NCBI RefSeq assembly: GCF_041320275.1 | Contig: NZ_CP162023.1 | Span: forward strand, 4,464,001 to 4,528,000 | Length of the DNA stretch: 64,000 bases | Reading direction: 5' to 3' | Source of the DNA: Mumia sp. Pv4-285 | GTDB lineage: Bacteria; Actinomycetota; Actinomycetes; Propionibacteriales; Nocardioidaceae | Part shown: positions 17,288 to 24,400 of the stretch, in pieces | Layout: every line of letters begins with the position of its first letter | Position numbering within the stretch: the first letter of the stretch is position 1 | Notes under the pieces: generated by a model | What the model was told of the DNA's origin: nothing | Seen by the model: only the letters and a program-made list of their open reading frames with translations | Database searches by the model: none | Position numbers and translations under genes: made by a program

Positions 17288-17890
17288 TCAGACGACCAGC
17301 CCGCCGATGAGGCGTACGAGGACCTCCGTGCACTCGTCCTTGACGCGAGCACGGTCCGCCGGTGCCGCGGCAGCGATCGTCATGCCGCAGCCGCCCAGCA
17401 TGGTGAACGTGATCGACGCGGCGGTCGCGATCGGGAGCGGCGGAATCCGGCCGGCCGACACGAGCGCGGTCACGATCTCTTCCACCAGGCCCGCGGCGTA
17501 CTGCTCCTCGCACCGCTTCCACTCCTCCCAGCCGAGCGCGATCGGGCCCTGCCGGAGCGCGATCTCGGCATAGTCGGTGTCCATCGCGTGGTCGAGGAAC
17601 GCGTTCATGGCGGCGAACGCGCCGGCGACCGGGTCCTCGTGGACGAGGTACGCGTCGCTGATCGCTGCGAGGGCCTCGGTCTCCGTGCGCTCGAGAACCG
17701 CGCGGTAGAGGTCCTGCTTGTCCTTGAAGTGGTGGTAGACCGCACCGCGGGTCACCTGCGCCGCCGAGGCCACCTCGGACAGCGCCGTCCCGACGTAGCC
17801 GCGCTCGACGAAGATCCGGGTCGCCGTCGTGAGCAACGCCTCACGAGTCTCCTCCGAGTACTGCTCGCGGCGACTCCGTGGGACTGGCAT
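17288..17890 (-). CDS. TetR family transcriptional regulator
   Basis: 200 residues. The N-terminal helix-turn-helix is TRIFVERGYVGTALSEVASAAQVTRGAVYHHFKDKQDLYRAV, the canonical TetR signature, followed by an all-helical ligand-binding and dimerisation part. The ATG at 17890 is used rather than 17908 because the additional codons would run into the operator. A near-perfect palindrome lies at 17905-17921, between this gene and the divergent one at 17993, so the regulator probably represses both. Its ligand is unknown. Confidence 0.9.
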   Translation of the reverse strand: MPVPRSRREQYSEETREALLTTATRIFVERGYVGTALSEVASAAQVTRGAVYHHFKDKQDLYRAVLERTETEALAAISDAYLVHEDPVAGAFAAMNAFLDHAMDTDYAEIALRQGPIALGWEEWKRCEEQYAAGLVEEIVTALVSAGRIPPLPIATAASITFTMLGGCGMTIAAAAPADRARVKDECTEVLVRLIGGLVV

Positions 17891-17904
17891 ACTCCAAGCA
17901 TAAG

Positions 17905-17921
17905 ACATACACTGTGTATGT
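17905..17921. promoter_or_regulatory. TetR operator candidate
   Basis: ACATACACTGTGTATGT is an 8-base perfect inverted repeat around a single central T. It starts 15 bases upstream of the TetR ATG and 72 bases upstream of the divergent ATG, the expected site for an autoregulating TetR dimer. Confidence 0.75.
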
Positions 17922-17992
17922 GACCGACAGGACGCAGGTCACCAGCACCGCGTCTGTCGGGGATCGAGGACCCGGTACGAGAGGACAACCCG

Positions 17993-18481
17993 ATGACCAC
18001 CTCGACGATCGACCGCTCCGCGTGGGAGCACACCACCAGCCGCCAGCGCGCGCTCCACGCCCTCACCACCACGATCACGAACGACCCGACTGCGCTGCAG
18101 GACGCCGTGCGCCGCGCCCGCTCGGAGACGTTCGGCTCGCTCGACTCCCTGCTCCACGAGGCTCACGCCGTCTGGATGCGGACGTTCGACGCCCGGCTCG
18201 ACGCCGTTCTCGAGCACGGCGGATACGGCGACCAGGCCGCGATCGACACCCTGTGGGCCGGCGTCAGCCGCACCCTCCCCGGTCTCGCGCTGCTGCTCGA
18301 CACCTATGCGTCGCACCCTACGGTCGTCCAGGCGCACGCCCTCCACGCCCGGCGTACGCGCCGGACGGTCGGCGTCGACCTGCCGTCGACCTGGGCGACG
18401 GTCCCCGCAGAGCGACGCCGCGGGCGCCGTCCCGCCTGCTCCGGCCTGCGCCGCGCTCGCGCACTGCTGATCGCGCACTGA
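17993..18481 (+). CDS. Hypothetical helical protein divergent from TetR gene
   Basis: 162 residues with no family I recognise. The sequence is helix-forming (TSRQRALHALTTTITNDPTALQDAVRRARSETFG) with no signal peptide and no membrane span, and ends in an arginine-rich tail (about 140-158). GAGAGG lies before the ATG at 17993. The position opposite a TetR gene with a palindromic operator between them suggests it is the regulated output. The C-terminal 30 residues look like low-quality coding, so a frameshift or an overlong end is possible. Confidence 0.6.
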   Translation: MTTSTIDRSAWEHTTSRQRALHALTTTITNDPTALQDAVRRARSETFGSLDSLLHEAHAVWMRTFDARLDAVLEHGGYGDQAAIDTLWAGVSRTLPGLALLLDTYASHPTVVQAHALHARRTRRTVGVDLPSTWATVPAERRRGRRPACSGLRRARALLIAH

Positions 18482-18539
18482 GCCCGACCACCCGCTCCTG
18501 GCCGCCGCCGTGCCCCTCCTCCCTCCAGCGCGGCGGCGG

Positions 18540-19451
18540 TCAGGCTTCGTCGAGACCCGCGAGCTTGTCGGGGTTGCGCACGATGTCGATGGCCACGACG
18601 TGACCGTCCGACACCACGAACGACACCACTGACAGCACGCCCGCCCAGTCCCGGGCGAGCACCCCGTACGACCCGTTGACGAGCACCGGCCGCATCTCCA
18701 GGGGCGGTTTGCGGAGGAACCCGAGAAGCACGCGGGCGACCTGATCCGCGCCCCGCTGGACCCCGCGCAGCGCCGACACCTTGCCGCCCCCGTCCGAGCG
18801 GAGGACGACGGCGGGGTCGAGGACCGAGACGAGCGCCCCGAGGTCCCCACCGCTGCAGGCGGCGACGAACGCGTCGACGACCTCGCGCTGCTCCGGAACG
18901 GACGCCCGAGCACGCGGCTGGTGGTCGCGCACGTCCTTGCGGGCGCGCGAGGCGAGCTGGCGGACGGCGGACGGGCTGCGTCCGACGACCTCCGCGACCT
19001 CGTCGAACGGCATCCCGAACACGTCGTGGAGCAGGTACGCGACCCGCTGCGCCGGCGACAGCCGCTCGAGCACGACCAGCAGCGCCACGCTGAGCGACTC
19101 GTCGAGCGTGATCCGGTCGGCGGGATCAGCAGCCGCTGTCGCGACCCCCGGCACGAGCGGCTCCACCACGGGCTCGGGCAGCCAGGTCCCGACGTAGTGC
19201 TCACGGCGCGCCTGCGCGCTCCCGAGCTGGTCGAGCGCGAGATGCCCGACAGTCGTGGTCAGCCACGCCCGGAGGTCGCGGATCCCACCGGGGTCGACGC
19301 GCTGAAGCCGCAGCCACGACTCCTGGACGCAGTCCTCCGCCGCTGCCCTCGACCCGGTCACGGCGTAGGCGACATGCTCGAGATGGCGGCGTTGCTCCTC
19401 GAAGCGGTCCGCCAGGGCGTCGGCGTACGCGCCGGGCTCACCCTCGCTCAC
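18540..19451 (-). CDS. ECF41-type sigma factor (SigJ-like) with SnoaL-like C-terminal domain
   Basis: 303 residues. Sigma2 is at about 10-80 (HVAYAVTGSRAAAEDCVQESWLRLQ, then IRDLRAWLTTTVGHLALDQLGSA) and sigma4 at about 115-170 (LSPAQRVAYLLHDVFGMPFDEVAEVVGRSPSAVRQLASRARKDV). Residues 185-303 form the SnoaL/NTF2-like extension that in ECF41 proteins replaces an anti-sigma factor and controls activity. The GTG start overlaps the stop of the upstream NAD(P)-binding gene by four bases, the classical ECF41 neighbourhood. An ECF41 promoter signature lies in front of that gene (20267-20293), so the pair is probably autoregulated. Confidence 0.9.
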   Translation of the reverse strand: MSEGEPGAYADALADRFEEQRRHLEHVAYAVTGSRAAAEDCVQESWLRLQRVDPGGIRDLRAWLTTTVGHLALDQLGSAQARREHYVGTWLPEPVVEPLVPGVATAAADPADRITLDESLSVALLVVLERLSPAQRVAYLLHDVFGMPFDEVAEVVGRSPSAVRQLASRARKDVRDHQPRARASVPEQREVVDAFVAACSGGDLGALVSVLDPAVVLRSDGGGKVSALRGVQRGADQVARVLLGFLRKPPLEMRPVLVNGSYGVLARDWAGVLSVVSFVVSDGHVVAIDIVRNPDKLAGLDEA

Positions 19452-20227
19452 GGGCGTGCGGCCTTCGCCGACGTCTCCTTCAGCCACGCCTCGTACGTGC
19501 GCACCCCGCGGAAGTCGGCCGACTCGTCGACCAGGGCACCGCCACTGGCCGCTCGCAGCGCGCCGCCCCACAGAGGGATGCGCACCGGGGCGCGGCCGCG
19601 TCCGGTCAGCGCCGTACGGATCCGGCCCAGGTCACGGAGCGTCGTCACCTCCGGACCGACGACCTGGAGCGTACGGCCGCCCGCCTCACCCACGACCGGC
19701 CCCTCCTCGACCACGTCGGCGATGGTGTCGGCGACGTCGCGGACGTCGACCGGCGCCACAGGCACGGCGGCCGACGGCCGGATGCCGAGCCTGGCCGCAT
19801 TGGAGAACAGGGCGTCGAGGAAGGGGTGGAACTGTGTCGCCCGCAGGATCGTCCACGGCACGCTCCCCGACCGGACGACGCCTTCCTGCGCGACCTTCGC
19901 CTGGTAGTAGGCGAAGGACGGGACCCGGTCGCACCCCACGATCGAGATCACGACGTGGTGCGCGACACCAGCGGCGGTCTCCGCCTCGAGCAGTCGGCGC
20001 GAACCGTCGACCAGCACCGCGCGCGCCGCCTTGGCCGATCGGCCGTTGCTCGCGTCGACCACGACGTCGCATCCCTCGAGCGCGGCAGTCAGGCCTTCGC
20101 CCGTGCTCAGATCGACCGGGAACGCGCTGTGCCTGCTCAGCACCCGCACGTCGTGCCCACGAGCCTCGAGCGCCGCACTCGCGGCGCTGCCCAGCATGCC
20201 GGTGCCTCCGGCGACTGCGATCCTCAT
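19448..20227 (-). CDS. NAD(P)-binding atypical SDR (NmrA/epimerase-like), ECF41 partner
   Basis: 259 residues. The Rossmann motif is MRIAVAGGTGMLGSAAS (1-17), and the fold continues with VVVDASNG and HHVVISIVGCDRVPSFAYYQAKVAQEG, where Tyr and Lys of the SDR active-site pattern can be aligned. Proteins of this type (COG0702) are the usual partners of ECF41 sigma factors; the redox substrate is unknown. The ATG at 20227 has GGAA upstream and leaves about 40 bases to the promoter signature. It overlaps the sigma gene by four bases. Confidence 0.88.
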   Translation of the reverse strand: MRIAVAGGTGMLGSAASAALEARGHDVRVLSRHSAFPVDLSTGEGLTAALEGCDVVVDASNGRSAKAARAVLVDGSRRLLEAETAAGVAHHVVISIVGCDRVPSFAYYQAKVAQEGVVRSGSVPWTILRATQFHPFLDALFSNAARLGIRPSAAVPVAPVDVRDVADTIADVVEEGPVVGEAGGRTLQVVGPEVTTLRDLGRIRTALTGRGRAPVRIPLWGGALRAASGGALVDESADFRGVRTYEAWLKETSAKAARP

Positions 20228-20266
20228 CGTCGTTCCTTCCGTCCTGGTGTGTGCTCTCACCTCATG

Positions 20267-20293
20267 GACGACGTAGCCCTCGTCGATGTGACA
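20267..20293 (-). promoter_or_regulatory. ECF41-type promoter candidate
   Basis: On the minus strand TGTCACA (20287-20293) is followed after 16 bases by CGTC (20267-20270). These are the two boxes reported for ECF41-dependent promoters. The CGTC box ends 39 bases before the ATG of the NAD(P)-binding gene that heads the ECF41 operon. Confidence 0.75.
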
Positions 20294-20317
20294 TCCTGAC
20301 AGGGCCCGCGGCGACGA

Positions 20318-21289
20318 TCAGTCCGGCGGTGACTCCGGGAGGCCGAGCAGGGTGAACAGCCGCGTGTCGAGGAAGGCGGAGATGTTGGCCACCGCACCGT
20401 CCTTCACGTCGAGGACGTACACCGCCCACGGCAGGTAGCCGCCGTCCGGCGTGGGCCGCCACTGGGCGAGCCCAGGCGCACCGTTGGCGATGATCGGGAC
20501 CATCCGCGAGCCCCGGCACTCCTCGCCCGGCCCGAGCATCCAGGCGCGGATGTCGTCGCGCCCCTGGAGCCACATCTCGAACGGCGGCATGCTCTGCGTA
20601 GCGTCCTCACGCAACAGCGACACGAAGGTGTCGATGTCGTACGCCTCGAAGGCGGCGACGTACTTCTCGAGGAGCTCCTGCTGCTCGGCGTCGAGCGGGT
20701 CGTAGGCGTCGCCGGACTCCGTCTGGACGCTGCTCAGGGTCGCCCGGGCGCGTTGCAGGGCGCTGTTGACCGAGGCGACCGACGTGTCGAGGAGGTCGGC
20801 GACCTCGGCCGCCTTCCACCGCAGCACCTCGCGCAGGACGAGCACCACGCGTTGACGGGGCGGGAGGTATTGCAGCGCCGCCACGAAGGCGAGCCGGATG
20901 GACTCGCGACCGACCGCGACGTCGGCCGGGTCGGCGGAGTCGGGGAGGATGCGCTCGTCGGTCATGGGTTCCATCCACGACTCGTTGGCGCGCTGCGCGG
21001 CGAGTGAGTCGACGACGGGCTGCCACGCCGTGGCGGAGAGGTCCATGGGGCGGGCGCGCCGCTGACCCGACCCGAGCGAGTCCATGCAGACGTTGGTCGC
21101 GATGCGGTAGAGCCAGGAACGCAGCGAGGACCGGCCCTCGAACTTGTCGAGGCTGCGCCAGGCGCGGACCATCGTCTCCTGCACCGCGTCCTCGGCGTCG
21201 AACGCCGAGCCGAGCATCCGGTAGCAGTAGCCGGTCAGCTCGCGCCGGTGCGCCTCGATGTCGAGCTCGGTCGTGGCAACCGCCGTCAT
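20318..21289 (-). CDS. SigG-like ECF sigma factor with SnoaL-like C-terminal domain
   Basis: 323 residues. Sigma2 (LTGYCYRMLGSAFDAEDAVQETMVRAWRSLDKFEGRSSLRSWLYRIATNVCMDSL, about 18-75) and sigma4 (LPPRQRVVLVLREVLRWKAAEVADLLDTSVASVNSALQRARATL, about 140-185) are followed by a 120-residue SnoaL/NTF2-like domain (LLEKYVAAFEAYDIDTFVSLLREDATQSMPPFEMWLQG). This order matches mycobacterial SigG and related factors, which do not depend on a classical anti-sigma. GGAGGG precedes the ATG at 21289. It is divergent from the first rhamnosidase gene; a 19-base palindrome lies between them at 21358-21376. Confidence 0.88.
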   Translation of the reverse strand: MTAVATTELDIEAHRRELTGYCYRMLGSAFDAEDAVQETMVRAWRSLDKFEGRSSLRSWLYRIATNVCMDSLGSGQRRARPMDLSATAWQPVVDSLAAQRANESWMEPMTDERILPDSADPADVAVGRESIRLAFVAALQYLPPRQRVVLVLREVLRWKAAEVADLLDTSVASVNSALQRARATLSSVQTESGDAYDPLDAEQQELLEKYVAAFEAYDIDTFVSLLREDATQSMPPFEMWLQGRDDIRAWMLGPGEECRGSRMVPIIANGAPGLAQWRPTPDGGYLPWAVYVLDVKDGAVANISAFLDTRLFTLLGLPESPPD

Positions 21290-21357
21290 CTTGCCCTCCG
21301 TCCGTGGCAGCGCATCACTGCCACCCCACCAGGAAACCGTACGCATCAGACAGTTCT

Positions 21358-21376
21358 CCGACAACGGCGTTGTCGG
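21358..21376. promoter_or_regulatory. Perfect palindrome between SigG-like gene and rhamnosidase gene
   Basis: CCGACAACGGCGTTGTCGG has 9-base arms around a single G. It sits 68 bases upstream of the sigma gene start and outside the conserved rhamnosidase promoter block, so it more likely serves the sigma gene. The binding protein is unknown. Confidence 0.5.
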
Positions 21377-21389
21377 CGGCCTCCGGGCT

Positions 21390-21470
21390 GGCCGGAAGCG
21401 GACACATCTCTGGCGACGTGACGCAGGTCACTCTACATTCGATCTGATCACCTCTTTTGAAACGTTCAAA
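21390..21470 (+). promoter_or_regulatory. Rhamnosidase 1 promoter: conserved block, CRP/GlxR-like site and LacI-type operator
   Basis: GGCCGGAAGCGGACACATC (21390-21408) recurs almost exactly at 26281 in front of the second rhamnosidase. A GTGA-N6-TCAC site at 21418-21431 fits the CRP/GlxR core. TTTGAAACGTTCAAA (21456-21470) is an inverted repeat TTTGAA-ACG-TTCAAA of LacI-family type, 26 bases before the GTG start. Confidence 0.75.
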
Positions 21471-21496
21471 CTTCCTTGCCCAGCGAAGGAGTCATC

Positions 21497-24400
21497 GTGG
21501 TCGTCCGACCTCGCGCTCTTGCCCTCATGGCCGCCGGCGCGGTCCTGATCGGTATCCAGGCGCCCGCAACCCTGCCGGCCGTAGCAGCCGGTCCCGCCGC
21601 GGTGTCCGCCGTGACCGCCGCGGACCCGCCGACCGTCGGGACCCTGCGGGCCAACAGCACCGAGAACCCGCTCGGGATCGGCGCGGCTGCCCCGCGCCTG
21701 AGCTGGCAGATCACCGCCGACCGGCGCGGAGTCACGCAGTCCGCGTACCAGGTCCGCGTCGCCACCAGCGCCTCCCGCCTGTCCGACCCCGACGTCTGGG
21801 ACAGCGGCAAGGTCGAGTCGCGCCGCTCCGTCGAGGTCCCGTACGCCGGTCCCGCGCTGACCTCCCGCACCGGCTACGTCTGGTCCGTCCGCGCGTGGGA
21901 CGACGAGGGGACCGCCTCGGCGTGGAGCGACCCAGCCACGTTCGAGACCGGGCTGCTGAGCGCCTCGGAGTGGGAGGCGTCCTGGGTCGGCGCACCGCGG
22001 CCCGAGCTCGGCCCGGCCTGGAAGGACTACGCGGTCGAGTTCACCGCCTCCAAGATCTCCGGCGCGCTGGGGGTCTACTTCCGCGGCCGCGACACCGAGC
22101 ACGCCTACATGTGGCAGATCAGCCAGGCCGAGAAGTCGCTGCGGCCGCACGTCAAGGACGGCGCGTACCGGACCCTCCCGGCGAAGGCGTTCCCGGCAGG
22201 CTTCGACTTCGCCGCCGAGCACCGCTACCGCATCGAGGTCGACGGCACGACGATCCGTACCTCCGTCGACGGCACCGTGCTGGACGAGCGCACCGACTCC
22301 ACGTTCACCGGCGCCGGGTCGATGGGATTCCGCACGAGCAACCCGGAGACCGGCCGCGTCCACGACGTCGTCGTGACCTCCAAGGACGGCAGCACGCTCG
22401 TCGACACGACCTTCGACACCGGGGACCGCACCTTCGCCGCCGGCACCGTCGCGAACGGGTCGCTCACGGTCGACTCGGCCGGGCCCGAGGCCTGGCTGCG
22501 CCGCGACGACCCGGTGCCGCTGCTGCGCAAGGAGTTCGACCTCGCGGACAAGGAGGTCGCCCGCGCCCGCGTCTACGCCTCCGCCCGCGGCGTCTACCGG
22601 CTCCACCTCAACGGCGAGCGCGTCGGCGACCACGAGCTGGCGCCCGGCTGGACCGCGTACGACAAGCGCATCGACTACCAGACGTACGACGTGACGGACC
22701 TGGTCCGCTCGGGCGGCAACGCGCTCGGCGCCGAGCTGTCGCGCGGCTGGTACACGGGCAAGATCGCGATGTTCGGTCCCAACACGTACGGCACCGACAC
22801 CTCGCTGATCGCCCAGCTGCAGGTCGACTACGCCGACGGCACCTCGGCAACGGTCTCGACCGACGGTTCGTGGAGCACCACCGACGGTCCCGTCCGTGAG
22901 GCCGACCTCCTCGACGGCGAGTCGTACGACCAGCGCCGGGCCGATGAGCTCGGCGCCTGGGACGAGCCGTCGTACGAGGCGGACGGCTGGTCGGACGTGG
23001 TCACGCGGGACGAGACCGTCAGCACGCTCGAGCCGCAGACCGCGCCTCCGGTGCGCGTCACCCAGGAGCTCACGGACGCGAGGCGCATCGACTCCCCGAC
23101 CGACGGCGTCTACCTCTACGACCTCGGCCAGAACATGGTCGGCCACGTCCGCGTCACGCTGGACGGCGACGAGGGAGACACCGTCAAGATCCGCCACGGC
23201 GAGGTCCTCAACCCCGACGGCACCCTCTACACCGCGAACCTGCGGAGCGCGAAGGCCACCGACTACTACACGCTCGGCTCGGACGGTCCCGAGACCTGGG
23301 AGCCGGCTTTCACGTTCCACGGGTTCCGCTACGTCGAGATCAGCGGTGTGGACGAGGCACCCGACGCCGACGACCTCGTCGGTGTCGTGGTCGGCACCGA
23401 CGGCGAGCTCACCTCCGAGCTCGACACCTCGTCGGCGCTCGTGAACCAGCTCCACCGCAACATCGTGTGGGGCATGCGCGGCAACTTCCTGTCGATCCCG
23501 ACCGACACCCCCGCGCGTGACGAGCGGATGGGGTGGACCGGCGACATCAACGTGTTCGCCCGGACCGCGGTCTACGACATGGACGCGCAGACGTTCCTCG
23601 ACAAGTGGTTGCAGGACCTGCGCGACACCCAGCGCGCCAACGGATCGCTCCCGGGTGTCGCGCCGATCGTCCCGGGCCGGTTCGACGGCGGGTACGAGTC
23701 GGCGGGATGGATGGACGCCGGCGTGCACGTGCCGTGGACGCTCTGGCAGGCGTACGGCGACACGCAGGTGATCCGTGACAACTACACGATGATGAAGCGG
23801 TACGTCGACTTCCTCGACGCCGACTCGACGAACCACATCCGGTCGGCCGGCGGCTACCTCGACTGGCTCAACCTGGACGACGCCACCCCGGCCGACGTGC
23901 TGGACACCGCGTTCGTCGCGAAGAGCACGCGGGAGTTCGCCCAGATGGCCGAGGCGGTCGGCAACGACGCGGACGCGGCGGCGTACGAGGCGCGGTACGA
24001 GGCGATCCGCGCCGCGTACCAGGACGCGTTCATCGGCGCGGACGGCACGGTCAAGGGCGACAGCCAGACCTCGTACATCCTCACGCTGATGAACGACCTC
24101 GCGCCCGCCGGGGCGCGGGACAAGGTCGTCGACCAGTTCGTGGAGACGCTCGAGCGTCGCGACTACCACCTGTCGACCGGGTTCCTCGGCGTCGACGGCC
24201 TCCTGCCCGCGCTCACGAAGGCAGGCCGCACCGACATCGCGTACCGGCTGCTGCAGAACGAGGACTACCCCTCGTGGGGGTACGAGATCGGCAAGGGCGC
24301 GACCACGATCTGGGAGCGCTGGAACTCGATCAACCCTGACGGCTCGTTCAACGACGTGGGCATGAACTCGTTCAACCACTACGCGTACGGCGCGGTGGGC

